Below, in pieces: positions 1-9,203 of a stretch of DNA of 64,000 bases. Origin of the DNA: Begonia masoniana (Eukaryota; Streptophyta; Magnoliopsida; Cucurbitales; Begoniaceae); the NCBI GenBank assembly GCA_022432975.1, contig CM039515.1, forward strand, positions 20,587,554-20,651,553, read 5' to 3'. Positions within the stretch are counted from its first letter, which is position 1, and the number at the start of each line of letters is the position of its first letter. The position numbers and the translations under genes are program-made. The notes below the pieces were generated by a model that was not told the origin of the DNA, ran no database searches, and saw nothing but the letters and a program-made list of their open reading frames with translations.

Positions 1-1464
1 CAATCAATTTAGAATCTCTCATGAATTCTCTGCACCTAAAACTCCTTAGCAAAATGGAGTAGTTAAGCGGAAAAATCGAACTATAGCAGAAATGTCACGC
101 GTAATGTTACACAAAAAAAAATGTTCCTCGGATATTTTGAGCTGAAGCTATAAGCACAACTTGCTATACTATTAATCGAGTATATCTACATGGAGGAACT
201 ACAATGACTCCCTATGAGATATGGAAAGGTAAAACTCCAAATCTTAATTATTTTCATCCTTTCGGTAGTACGTGTTATTTGCTTAATGACAGGGAGCATA
301 GAGGGAAGCTGGATCCCAAGAGTGATTAGGGTAAGTTTCTGAGATATGCTACAAATAGCCGTGCCTATCGAGTTTACAACAAAAAAGACTCGAAATGGAA
401 TTGAATCCGCTAATGCTCAAATAGACGATTCCCTGGAATCTACGGTTACCTCCCTGAAAAGTGATAAGCAAAGAAACATCATTCGCAACAAAGTTCAACT
501 AGTTGCTCAAGGATATTTACAGATTGAAGGAATTGATTTTGAAGAGACATTTGCACTGGTTGCTCATTTTGAATCTATTAGGCTTTTATTAGCCATTGCG
601 CGTGTTATACAGTTCAAACTATATCAAATGGATGTGAAAAATGTATTCCTAAATGATCACCTCAATGAGGAAGTATACGTTGCTCAACCAAAGGGTTTTG
701 AAGACCCTCATCATCCTGATTACGTATACAAGTTGAAGAAAGCTTTATACGAACTTAAACAAGTTCCTTGAGCGTGGTATGAATGTCTCACGGAGTATCT
801 ATCATTCAAGGGATATGAGCGAGGGAGAGTAAATAAAACCTTTTTCATTCGCCTTGATAAAGGTCAGTTTTTACTTGCTCAAATTTATGTTGACGACATA
901 GTTTTTGGATCAGTGTCACAGGAAATCGTAGACAAATTTATTGTTCAAATGTCAGTGAATTTGAAATGAGTATGGTAGGTGATTTCAACTACTTTCTTGG
1001 GCTTCAAATTCAACAAAGAAAAGAAGGTATTTTTATTTCTCAAGGCAAATATGCAAAGAATTTCTTAAAAAAATTTAAATTGGAAAAAGCTTGACCGAGG
1101 AGAACTCTAATAGGAACGAACGAAAAACTTTCTAAAGATGAGAAAGGGATCTCAGTTGACAGTTGTTTATATAGAAGTAAGATTGAGAGTTTCTTATATA
1201 TTACAGCCAGTCGACCTGATATTTGTTATAGCGTTGGATTATGCACACATTTTCAAGCAAATCCTAAAGCATCATACCTAGCGTCAGTGAAATGTATTCT
1301 AAAATATATTTGGGAGACAACTGATTATATAATCTGGTATTCTTTTGACACTAATGCAAATCTAGTAGGATATTGTGATGCTGATTGGGCTGGAAGTGCT
1401 GATGACAGAAAAAGTACATCAGGTGGATGTTTTTATTTGGGAAATAATTTAGTATCGTGGTTCA
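1..1464 (+). pseudogene. Copia pol fragment: integrase C-terminal part, reverse transcriptase, start of RNase H
   Basis: Bases 1-120 encode the integrase motif HEFSAPKTPQQNGV in a near-canonical form, followed at 204 by MTPYEIWKGKTPNLNYFHPFG, the usual copia integrase tail. Bases 346-771 encode reverse transcriptase with QMDVKNVFLNDHLNEEVYV and a truncated LKKALYELKQVP, where a TGA replaces the following residue. YVDDIVFGS, the catalytic YVDD box, is at about 889-915. RNase H begins at 1287 and includes GYCDADWAGSADDRKSTSGG. Frameshifts and stops (for example near 327, 769 and 967) break the frame. The fragment ends where a Cassandra element inserted in the codons for LVSWF. This is a gag-pol polyprotein remnant of an autonomous copia element and is not expressed as a protein. 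Confidence 0.9.
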
Positions 1465-1548
1465 TATAACGACCCCATTTTCCAGCAAAATATTGTCCGC
1501 TCTGGGGATTGGGCCGTAGCACAATATCCTCCCATCACGGCTTTGTTT

Positions 1549-1645
1549 GGCAAGAACTTCTCGGAAGGTCACCCAACCTGGGATTGCTCTCGCCGAAGCA
1601 CTTTTAACTTCGGAGTTCTTATGGGATCCGTTGCCAATCGTGCTC
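1549..1645 (-). promoter_or_regulatory. 5S rRNA-like block (Pol III internal promoter) in Cassandra LTR
   Basis: Read on the minus strand, the block holds GGATCCCATAAGAACTCCGA, then AGTTAAAAGTGCTTCGGCGA and GGTTGGGTGACCTTC, which match the plant 5S rRNA core including the A box, intermediate element and C box region with a few changes. This is the defining feature of Cassandra LTRs. Whether it still recruits Pol III is not shown by sequence. Confidence 0.85.
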
Positions 1646-1897
1646 CAAAATACGTCTTGCTATGTTGGAAGGGTCTCTTTACATATGTTTCATTTCCACA
1701 TACTTCCTCAAGCGATGTGGGATTGTGACGACCCCCTTTTTACGACCTGTCACCTTCCAGTTCGCCCGCGCGGACGTACCGCCATCCGGGTTCCGGTTCG
1801 TGCAACCATCATACTCATATGTGCATATTCGGGTCATCACAATCACCCCCCCTCGGGGGCCCAACGTCCTCGTTGGCCACATTTTCGGTTAGGTACA

Positions 1898-1910
1898 GGC
1901 TTTGATACCA
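1898..1910 (-). other. Primer binding site of Cassandra element (tRNA-Met)
   Basis: On the minus strand the internal region starts with TGGTATCAAAGC, close to the initiator tRNA-Met complement TGGTATCAGAGC, three bases from the LTR end. One G to A change is seen relative to the 44-kb copies. Confidence 0.8.
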
Positions 1911-1996
1911 TTTGTAACGACCCCATTTTCCAGCAAGATATTGTCCGCTCTGGGGATTGGGCCGTAGCACAATATCCTCCCCTCACGGCTTTGTTT

Positions 1997-2093
1997 GGCG
2001 AGAACTTCCCAGAAGGTCACCCAACCTGGGATTGCTCTCGCCGAAGCACTTTTAACTTCGGAGTTCTTATGGGATCCGTTGCCAATCGTGCTC
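1997..2093 (-). promoter_or_regulatory. 5S rRNA-like block in second Cassandra LTR
   Basis: Same 5S-derived block as at 1549-1645, in the second LTR of the same element, again on the minus strand. The two copies are nearly identical, which fits LTRs made from one template at insertion. Confidence 0.85.
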
Positions 2094-2289
2094 CAAAATG
2101 CGTCTTGCTATGTTGGAAGGGTCTCTTTACATATGTTTCATTTCCACATACTTCCCCAAGCGATGTGGGATTGTGACGACCCAATTTTTACGACCTGTCA
2201 CCTTCCGGTTTGCCCGTGCAGACGTACCGCCATCTGGGTTCCGGTTCGTGCAGCCATCGTACCCATACGTGCATATTCGGGTCATCACA

Positions 2290-2655
2290 GTTCAGCAAGA
2301 AACAAAATTCTATATATCTTTCTACTGCCGAGGTAGAATACATTGCAGCCGATAGTAGCTGTACTCGGCTTCTCTTGATGAAGCAAATGCTGAAAGACTA
2401 TGGTGTTTCACATAATGTCATGACACTTTATTGCGATAATATGAGTGCTATCAATATTTCCAAGAATTCAGTTTAGCATTTTCGGACAAAACATATTGAT
2501 ATTAGACATCACTTCATTCGATCACTAGTCGAAGACAAAATTATTACCTTGGAGCATATGGTGACCGAAAAACAAATTGTCGATGTCTTTACAAAAGCCT
2601 TGGATAGCTTAAGATTTGAAAAACTAAGGTATGTCCTAGGCCTCTGTGTTACTTG
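2290..2655 (+). pseudogene. Copia pol fragment: end of RNase H
   Basis: Directly after the Cassandra target duplication the frame resumes with SKKQNSIYLSTAEVEYIAA, the conserved RNase H box, then YCDNMSAINISKN, a stop in place of the next residue, RTKHIDIRHHFIR, and the copia tail VFTKALDSLRFEKLR, ending at a TGA at 2653-2655. It is the C-terminal piece of the polyprotein started at 1-1464. One in-frame TAG (2473-2475) confirms decay. Confidence 0.9.
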
Positions 2656-3003
2656 AAAAAAGTTCTTCTAAGTTGTAAGTTTTTTTTTGTTTTACTTTGC
2701 TAAAATTTAAAAATAAAATAAAAGATATTTTTTTTTTGGCCAAGTGGTTAGGCGATTATTTATGCTAATATTTTTCTGGAGTTTGTGAGTCAACAGCACA
2801 AGCATCTTTGAAGATTTCTACAGAATTTATGGGATTTATTTCCATAATCTTTAATCTGAAGGTAGATTTAATTGAGTTTACTTTTCAAGTTAAAGCAAAA
2901 TATTTGGTTAATATTTGAAGCCGATTTTTTAGGATTTATTTTCCTAAAAAAAAAATAAGAGAAGTCTCTTGGGTCCATCTTCATTCTCCAAGATTTCAAA
3001 ATT
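2656..3003. other. Non-coding spacer between copia pol and env-like frame
   Basis: AT-rich sequence with several short A and T runs and no frame of note. In env-bearing copia elements a spacer separates pol from the downstream frame, and this fits that position. I see no promoter or other site that can be supported. Confidence 0.5.
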
Positions 3004-3662
3004 GTGTCCATCAAACGTCTTCTTCGTGCTCTCTCCTTCTCAAGTCGTCTTCTATGGCAAAAAATCGTGGAATATGATGAAAGTTCATCAGATCGTGAGA
3101 ATCTGTCTCATGAAATGTCTCCTAAAGTATCTTCAAAATCGGTTCCTGAAGATGAGAATTTTCTGTATGTTGTGGATGCTATTCCGATTAGCCAGTTTAA
3201 TCCTTCCGGCGAAGGTAGCAGCTTCAACCGCCCACGCAATGAGCGATATAATTCATTATATCGACCACCTAGGGTTTCTTCGAAGGTAATTTTGCCTTCA
3301 AAAAGAAAGTTCCCTCTGATCTTGAAGTACCAAGATCCCTCAGATGAAGAATGGGATAGTGAAGTTGAAGTTCACTCTGTTTCCTCTGATGAAGAGGATT
3401 ATAAAAGGAACCTGACAAGAAAGCACATCCTCTTCGAAAATTTGCTAGGGTGTGTGCTAAGCCAACTGTGAGGATTGCTTAAACTCCTCGCTCTAAGTCC
3501 GCAAGAAAAGCAAAGACAAAAGTAACTCCAAACAAGCATGTTGTTACTCGAGCTAAGCCTGCATCACTAAAAATATCACGCAAAAAATAAAGTGAGTTCT
3601 CTGTATCCTCTGATATATCTAATGTTTCTAGATCAGACTACAATGCTAACTACAGGAGAAAG
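3004..3662 (+). pseudogene. First part of env-like frame of the copia element
   Basis: A 155-codon frame (3004-3471) rich in Ser, Glu, Asp and Lys is followed, after a frameshift, by basic, Ser-rich sequence up to the R1 insertion point at 3662. Acidic-Ser and basic tracts of this kind precede the conserved domain in the extra frames of SIRE-type elements. The frame carries stops (for example after ISRKK at about 3589). The rest of the same frame continues beyond R1 at 9514. Function in such elements is not proven, and no membrane segment is visible here. Confidence 0.55.
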
Positions 3663-3709
3663 TGTCATGGAAGAGGCCTCCATAATGGGCTATGCGGTTG
3701 GGCCACTAA

Positions 3710-5828
3710 TGTAACACCCGGTTTCATTGAGCCAACTTATTTTGTTAACTAGTAATGAATATTTTATAGGTGAAATTGGGGGGAAATTAGTGATTAGGCT
3801 AATGAGTGACTAGGCGAGGGCATAATGGTAAATTGAGTTATAAAGTGGATAACATATTTAAGGAAAGAGGTTCTGCGTTTAATGCACTGTAGCCGACACT
3901 ATTTTCTATTTTTCCTCTTTGGGTTTTCAGCTCAAGCAGCAGAGCTCTCTAGGCGATTCTTCTACTTGATTCTTCTCCAAACTAGGTGAGTCCTATTTCG
4001 ATTCCTTGCTGTACTGGTAGCTATCGATGATTGGGGAGAGTATAAATGTGAGTTTTGTGAATGCCGTATGAGTGAGCTAGTTCGGGATTTGTGGTAAATC
4101 GGGAATGCTCAATGAACTAAGCTTCCAAACTAGTGTCTCTGAAATTCTAGTGGTTTAGAATGGAGTTTAGAGAAAGTCTAATGTATGTTCTGTCTATGGC
4201 TTTAGGTTTGAGTAAGCTCCCGAGGTAGTCTTTCACCCAATACTTTCCAGGAGACCAGGTAAGTGAAGTATGCTAGTGCCTTTGGGCCTACATCACAAAA
4301 TAGTAGGATTTTGTATGCTTGAATGTGTTTGTATGTCATACATCATATTTTGAAAGTATGCGAAAATGAATTTACATGAAATGGCATGGTAAGGAATGAA
4401 CAGACTGTAACAGATAAACTATTAAGGGAACTAAACCGCCCCTTAACTTATGAAGGGATTTATACTTTGGGAGAAGTGATCCAACTCCCAATTTCACAGG
4501 GGGATCTGAACAGTTGTTAAGGGAACTAATCCGCCCCTTAATCGAGAGAGATGATGTATGACTTTGGGAGAAGTGATCCAACTCCCAATTTCACGTGGGG
4601 ATCAGATCAGAAACGAATGCATATGCAACTGAGATGAGAAAGTAGAAACTGCATGTTTAGAAATTTATGTTTCAGCATTCCATTTCATTACTGCTTTACT
4701 TACTTAGCATTAGGCTAATAGATGAGTTTTGTGATGTAGGTGAAGAAGTGACAGCAGGTGTGTTCTCTGAGTTTGCTGAGAACTAGGCAGGTTGGAGGGG
4801 TGCATTCATGCATCGATCTGGCAATTGATGGGGCGGTTTAACTGGTGGCAACCATGATTCAATTTAAGTATGTTGAGAGTTTTTATGACAGTGGTAGTTT
4901 TGATGTTTTGAATACAATTTGAAACTTTTCTGTTAATGATACTCTGTTGGTTTTAATAGTGGTTTTTACCAAATTTTGGAGTAATACACGGATTTAAGTA
5001 GTCTTGAATGATTTTTAGTAAAATGCTCAAGTTCTTTTGGTAGTCAGAGTTTTCTTTGTTTAGAGTGAAATTGTTGCTATGCTGTTTTTGTTGAGTGTTT
5101 TTGATCTATCGGTAGATGATGTCTATCAGCAGATGTTGAGTAATTTTTAATCTATCAGTAGATGATGTCTATCGGCAGATGTTAAGTATTTTTGGTCTAT
5201 CGGTAGATTTAGTCCATTGGTAGAAGTCGAGAGTTTTGTCTATCGGTTGATTTAGTCCATCGGTAGAAGTCGAGAGTTTTGTCTATCGGTGGATGTAGTC
5301 CATCGGTGGATGTGAGTATTAGAATTTGTCGTTTTGTGACCGGGTGATGTCGAGTATTATATCTATCGGAAGATGTAGGAAGAAATTTTTCGTTTTGCAA
5401 TCGGTAGATGTGAATTGAGGATTTTTGTCGTCTAGTGATCGGAAGATACAGCTTGTTCTATCGGTAGATATGAGCTGAGAATGTTCGTCGTTTGTGAGCG
5501 GTAGAAGTAATTAGGAGATTTGTCGATTTGTGAGTGGAAGATGTAATTTGTACGGCTTCTACAGCCGAGACTCTTTTGTCACTATATCTACCGCTGGAAC
5601 TATTCAGCGGCAAATGTGTTATGTTTTCTTTTCTTTTCCAACCAACTGTCTTCAATATTTTAACTATTTAATAAATGTCGTTCATACAAATGTTTTTCCG
5701 CTATAAGTTTTAATATTTTAAGGGTCAACTCTTGATCGTTGAATGAAATTTTAAAATTTTCTCAGAAAGTCATAGTTCAGTTTAGTATATGTGTGGCGAA
5801 CCGAGTTCAGATAACTCGGGGCGTTACA
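3710..5828 (+). mobile_element. Solo LTR S1 (gypsy-type) inside R1 5' LTR
   Basis: A 2119-bp sequence starts TGTAACACCCGG and ends GGGGCGTTACA, with the target duplication ACTAA on both sides (3705-3709, 5829-5833). No internal region remains, so this is a solo LTR formed by recombination. It shares blocks with the degenerate LTR at 49035 onward: the splice-like CAGGTAAGT, the GGGCCTACATCACAAAA box and the ATTAGGCTAATAGATGAGTT box. Two repeat modules stand out: CCGCCCCTTAA/CAACTCCCAATTTCA duplicates at 4425-4610, and many TCTATCGGTAGATG-like units at 5105-5640. Confidence 0.9.
5105..5640 (+). repeat. Imperfect TCTATCGGTAGATG repeats within S1
   Basis: Variants of TCTATCGG(T/C)(A/G)GATG recur every 20-60 bases, several as near-palindromes. 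They lie about 190-720 bp from the LTR end, the place where the other LTRs in this window carry palindromic or tandem modules. Confidence 0.7.
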
Positions 5829-6071
5829 ACTAAGGGGAAACACAACCAGGAAAACCCGAGCTGGAACCCGAGCCCAACTGTTAGAAAAGGAGGAAGGAAG
5901 CGGATAAAGGTAGCAGAGAGGGGCGTGAGAAGGGTGTGGAATGAATTATCTGTTTTCATATTAGTTTTCTTTTATCGTTTTCTCTAGTTTTTCTCTTTCA
6001 TCTTCATTTTGTAAACGCTTGTGAGAAATACAGACGAGTATTCTCTATCAATACTAGCATTCTCACAACAG

Positions 6072-6083
6072 TGGTATCAGAGC
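6072..6083 (+). other. Primer binding site of R1
   Basis: TGGTATCAGAGC, complementary to the 3' end of plant initiator tRNA-Met, begins two bases after the 5' LTR. A short direct repeat (AGAGCAGCTACGAT at about 6079 and 6112) follows it. Confidence 0.9.
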
Positions 6084-6098
6084 AGCTACGATCAGAGA

Positions 6099-6659
6099 AT
6101 GGCGGAGACCAGAGCAGCTACGATTGGAGGGATGGCTTAAACGAGACCAAAATCATTTGAAGAAATGGTAGCAGAATATAAAGCACAGCAGGAGGCGATG
6201 ATATCCATCCTTACGAAAATGGTTCAGTCTCAGTCGAGCACTGGAGTACTTCAACCGGTGGTAGCTGACCCTGGCCAAAAATCGGCATCGCCAGGATACC
6301 ACCCGTCACTGAGAATCGATAGCCTGATCACTGCCGTGGAGATGGCGCCGATTCTCCAGCATACCAAATTTGGACAGAAGCAATATGTGGGGACCTATTC
6401 TCAACGACAACATCTTCCTCAACAGCTACTCTTCACAGGGAGCCAATCACAAAGTCATACATCGATGGAGAGTCCATTTTTCAGGAGTCATTGGGGCTAT
6501 CCAAATCATCATTATGATTGGAGCTCTCATTATGATCGGAGCTCGCGGGAAAACCATGTGCAGTGGCAACCCCACGCGCCGACCTTTGAGGCGGGGAATG
6601 TACCTGTTCACTTCATCGGATCAGAGCGGAGTAGATCCGGTTCGGCGCTGAAAATCTAG
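6099..6659 (+). pseudogene. Gag-like leader frame of R1 and W/Y/H-rich segment
   Basis: An ATG at 6099 opens MAETRAATIGGMA before a TAA. The same frame continues with TRPKSFEEMVAEYKAQQEAM and a Gln-rich stretch, like the N-terminus of some plant gypsy gag proteins. The later part (about 6450-6640) is rich in Trp, Tyr and His (HWGYPNHHYDWSSHYD) and does not look like gag. It may be the N-terminal region of the BAG protein whose domain follows, which is a guess. No zinc knuckle is present. Confidence 0.45.
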
Positions 6660-6662
6660 AAA

Positions 6663-7034
6663 GTGTTGCATGGATTTCTGGTGAGGAAGAGCGTGAAGAA
6701 GATCATAACGATGAGGCGTGAAGTTAATGAGGTTGAGAAAAGGCTCCTGGACAAAGAGGTGGTGGAGTTGATTCAAAGCAACATGACAAAAAAATTGAAG
6801 GTGGATGAGACGCTGACAAATCTGCTTTTCGATTCTGTAAGGGGTTTCGACTCTAGAGTTAGAGATTGCTGGAAGATTATCCAGAAGGTAATCGGCTTGC
6901 AGGTGAAGGTTGATGCTATTGTTTTCAGAGAGAAGGCTGTTGATATTATTAATTATGTTCTGGCAGAGGAGAACGACCATTCTGCGGACATAGTTATTGT
7001 GGAAAATATCAAAATGACTGGGCAGATTTTGTAG
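6663..7034 (+). pseudogene. Captured fragment of a BAG-family co-chaperone (IQ-like plus BAG domain)
   Basis: The frame reads HGFLVRKSVKKIITMRREV, like the IQ motif (GxxxRxxxxK) that precedes the domain in plant BAG5/6/7-type proteins. EVEKRLLDKEVVELI and KLKVDETLTNLLF follow, then DSVRGFDSRVRDCWKIIQKV and IGLQVKVDAIV, the order and spacing of the plant BAG domain. BAG proteins bind the HSP70 nucleotide-binding domain and act as exchange factors. Compared with family members, two to three residues are missing around LLF-DSVRG and RDC-WK. No intron is present. The tail (about 6925-7034) is not recognised. The fragment lies head to tail with HSP70 sequence. Assignment rests on remembered family patterns. 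Confidence 0.65.
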
Positions 7035-7087
7035 ATTCGGAACAGCAGCGCGACAAAAATGCGCAGAGAATGCGAAATCACCAGCTG

Positions 7088-8160
7088 GGTTTTGAGGAGA
7101 AAAAGTTTTCTGCTAAGGAGATTTCTTCGATGGTTCTGATTAATATGAGGGAAATCGCGGAGGCCTACCTCAGAACTACTATTAGGAATGCTGTTGTTAC
7201 TGTTCCTGCGTATTTTAATGACTCTCAAAGACAAGCCACGAAGGATGCCGGGGTCATTGCTGGTCTGAATGTCATACGCATCATCAATGAACCAACTGCC
7301 GCTGCCATTGCGTATGGACTTGATAAGAAGGCTGGAAGTACTGGAGAGAAAAATGTTCTAATTTTTTTTACCCTGGTGGTGATACCTTTGATGTTTCCCT
7401 TCTTACCATTGAAGAGGGTATTTCTGAGATGAAAGTTACCGCAGGAGATACTCACATAGAAGGTGAAGATTTTGACAGCAGGATGGTGAACTATTTTGCC
7501 CACGAGTTCAAGAGGAAGAACAAGAAGGATATTAGTGGGAATCCTAGATCCTTGAGGCGGTTGAGAACTGCTTGTGAAAGAGCTAAGAGGACTCTCTCTT
7601 CAACAGCTCAGACAACGATTGAGACTGATTCTTTGTACGAAGGAATTTACACTACCATAACCCGAGCGAGATTTGACGAGTTGAACATGAATATCTTTCG
7701 GAAATATATGGAGCCTGTTGAGAAGTGTCTAAGGGATACTAAGATGGATAAAAGTACCGTCCATGACGTGGTTTTGGTTGGTGGGATGGCTAGAATTCCA
7801 AAAGTTCAGCAATTGCTGCAGGTTTTCTTAAACGGGAAGGACCTCTGCAAGAGCATTAACCCTGATAAGGCGGTTGCGTATGGTACAGCTGTACAGGTTG
7901 CTATTCTGAGCGGGGAGGGTAATGAGAAGGTTCAGGACCTGTTGTTGCTTGATGTTACTCCCCTATCCCTCAGTCTGGAAACTGCTGGAGGTGTCATGAC
8001 AGTATTGATACCCAGAAACACTACAATTCCCACCAAGAAGGAGCAGGTGTTCTCCACCTATTCAGACAACCAACCTGGCGTGCTAATTCAAGTGTTCGAG
8101 GACAAAACCACTGGATAAAAAAACAAGATTACAATCACCAACGACAAGGGCAGGATATCA
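7088..8160 (+). pseudogene. Captured, frameshifted fragment of cytosolic HSP70
   Basis: Clear HSP70 sequence from [20 protein letters not shown] through [93 protein letters not shown] to KITITNDKGR. It covers the middle and end of the ATPase domain and part of the substrate-binding domain of a cytosolic HSP70. A frameshift near 7365 disrupts the LGGGTFDVS phosphate loop, GGSTRIPK is changed to [11 protein letters not shown] has become TAA at 8116-8118, and about 48 residues between IQVFE and DKTTG are deleted. The N-terminal ATPase lobe and C-terminal lid are absent. No introns are seen. It cannot make a working chaperone. Confidence 0.93.
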
Positions 8161-8343
8161 ACGAGGAGAGCTGGACTTGATCGCCTCTCACAAGTTACCC
8201 AAATGACAAAACATTTTCATGTTAGAGCCTCTGGAGGAAGAAATTCAGTGAATGATCTTGGGCAATTCTCCCCAATCTTTGTTTGGCTTCTGCGGGACCT
8301 TTATTTAGATTTAGCTGAGGATAATAGAAAGATTACACAATAG
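8161..8343 (+). pseudogene. Captured fragment of a plant guanylate-binding protein (GBP)
   Basis: Immediately after the HSP70 sequence the same frame reads AGLDRLSQVTQMTKHFHVRA, then GQFSPIFVWLLRDLYLDLAE and DNRKIT. This matches the region just after the GTPase core in plant dynamin-like guanylate-binding proteins. About 58 codons are present, without an intron, ending at a TAG (8341-8343) two codons after KIT. The P-loop and helical C-terminal region of a GBP are absent. Assignment is from recalled family sequence; a protein search would settle it. Confidence 0.8.
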
Positions 8344-8808
8344 AGAGTGGAAGAAACTCTTAAGGATACGGTTGTTCCGTCGTGGAAAAACCAGATTACG
8401 TTTAGAGCTTTGTTCACTAGCTTTATGTTGAGCATCATCTTCAACTTCATTGTCTACAAGCCTAATTTGACAACTGGTATTATTCCTTTCCTCAATGTTG
8501 CCGCCGATTTGCTAGTTTTCGCCGTTGTAAGATGCTACACTGCCTTGATTGATAAGTGTGGCCTCTTGAAGCAGCCTTTCACCCACCAAGAGAACACTGT
8601 GATTCAGACCTCCGTCGTTGCTTCTTCTGGAATCGCATTCAGAAGTGGAACTGCCAGTTATCTTCTGGGTATGAGCGCGAAGGTAGCTACTCAAGCAGAC
8701 AAAGGAAACAATCCAATCAATGTGAAGGTATTTGCACTGGGTTGGATAATTGGATTTCTCTTTGTTGTCAGCTTCGTGGCCTTGTTCTCCATGTTCCTCT
8801 TAGAAAAA
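8344..8808 (+). pseudogene. Captured fragment of a Yellow Stripe-Like metal-nicotianamine transporter
   Basis: The frame reads [79 protein letters not shown] and [20 protein letters not shown]. This is the N-terminal region of YSL proteins (oligopeptide transporter family), which move metal-nicotianamine chelates across membranes. Two or three predicted membrane segments of the usual 12 or more are covered. After FSMFLLEK the similarity stops. Host YSL genes have introns; none is seen here over about 460 bp. The piece is in the same orientation as the other captured parts. Confidence 0.88.
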
Positions 8809-8906
8809 GAGGACCATTGCATATATGCAAGCAGATTAGCACTGTTCAAATGCTATTTAAAGCATGGAAAAAGCGATTGCGAGCAGCTTATTTTGTCTCT
8901 GATGCA
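8809..8906 (+). other. Unassigned 98-bp segment between YSL and SF3B1 pieces
   Basis: In one frame it reads [20 protein letters not shown] and in another it extends the YSL frame without similarity. It may come from a sixth transcript or be filler. I could not identify it. Confidence 0.4.
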
Positions 8907-9165
8907 CCTGGTGGTTTACCGTTCATGAAACCCGAGGATTACCAATATTTTAGGGCATTATTGAACGAAGAAGATGAAGATGTGTTGTCGCCTAAGGAGC
9001 AGTAGGAACGGAAAATTATGATGTTGTTGCTAAAAGTTAAAAATGTTATGCCTCCCCAGCGAAGAACAGCTTTGAGACAGCTGACTGACAAGGCTCGTGA
9101 GTTTGGTACAGGTCCAATGTTTAATCCATTTTACCATTACTTATGAAACCCACATTGCCAAAATT
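8907..9165 (+). pseudogene. Captured fragment of splicing factor SF3B1
   Basis: [26 protein letters not shown], a [35 protein letters not shown] and GPMFN follow the highly conserved start of the HEAT-repeat region of SF3B1 (U2 snRNP SF3b 155 kDa subunit). A frameshift then shows as LPLLMKPTL in another frame near 9137-9163. One in-frame stop (9003-9005) and the frameshift make it non-coding. No intron is present. It is the last captured piece before the 3' polypurine tract. Confidence 0.92.
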
Positions 9166-9189
9166 TTATCCTTGAGGACAAGGAAATGT

Positions 9190-9203
9190 TAAGGGGGACG
9201 ATT
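9190..9203 (+). other. Polypurine tract of R1
   Basis: TAAGGGGGACGATT lies directly before the 3' LTR. It follows TTGAGGACAAGGAAATG, a stretch typical of the last bases before the polypurine tract in plant gypsy elements, which suggests that R1 derives from a gypsy lineage. Confidence 0.7.

Larger units (their letters stand above)
1465..2289 (-). mobile_element. Cassandra TRIM retrotransposon (LTR-internal-LTR) with 5S rRNA-like LTRs
   Basis: A complete 825-bp element: two LTRs of exactly 377 bp (1465-1841, 1913-2289) flank a 71-bp internal region (1842-1912). The target duplication GTTCA is present on both sides (1460-1464, 2290-2294). On the minus strand the LTR starts TGTGATGACCC and ends GGGTCGTTACA; at the 1465 edge the terminal TG has mutated to TA. 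The interior holds only a primer site for initiator tRNA-Met next to one LTR and a purine tract next to the other, with no coding capacity, as expected of Cassandra, which depends on other elements for its proteins. The second half of each LTR contains the 5S rRNA-like block. It interrupts the RNase H frame of the copia element, so it inserted later. Confidence 0.93.
3663..6070 (+). repeat. 5' LTR of R1, split by solo LTR S1
   Basis: LTR sequence lies at 3663-3709 and, after removal of the 3710-5828 insertion and one ACTAA copy, continues at 5834-6070. It aligns with the 3' LTR at 9204-9508 (shared GGCTATGCGGTTGGGCCACT and the TAAACGCTTGTGAGAAATAC tail). It lacks about 40 bp present in the 3' LTR near 9283-9320. 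The intact length was about 285 bp. Confidence 0.88.

Noticed and set aside
1549..2093. Genuine 5S rRNA genes
   Set aside because: The 5S-like blocks lack the conserved 5' start, carry substitutions and are embedded in LTRs.
1543..2355. Several frames of 60-209 codons on both strands
   Set aside because: Within the Cassandra element, which is non-coding.
7088..8928. Working HSP70 and YSL genes
   Set aside because: Both are internal fragments with frameshifts, stops or missing domains, inside an LTR retrotransposon.
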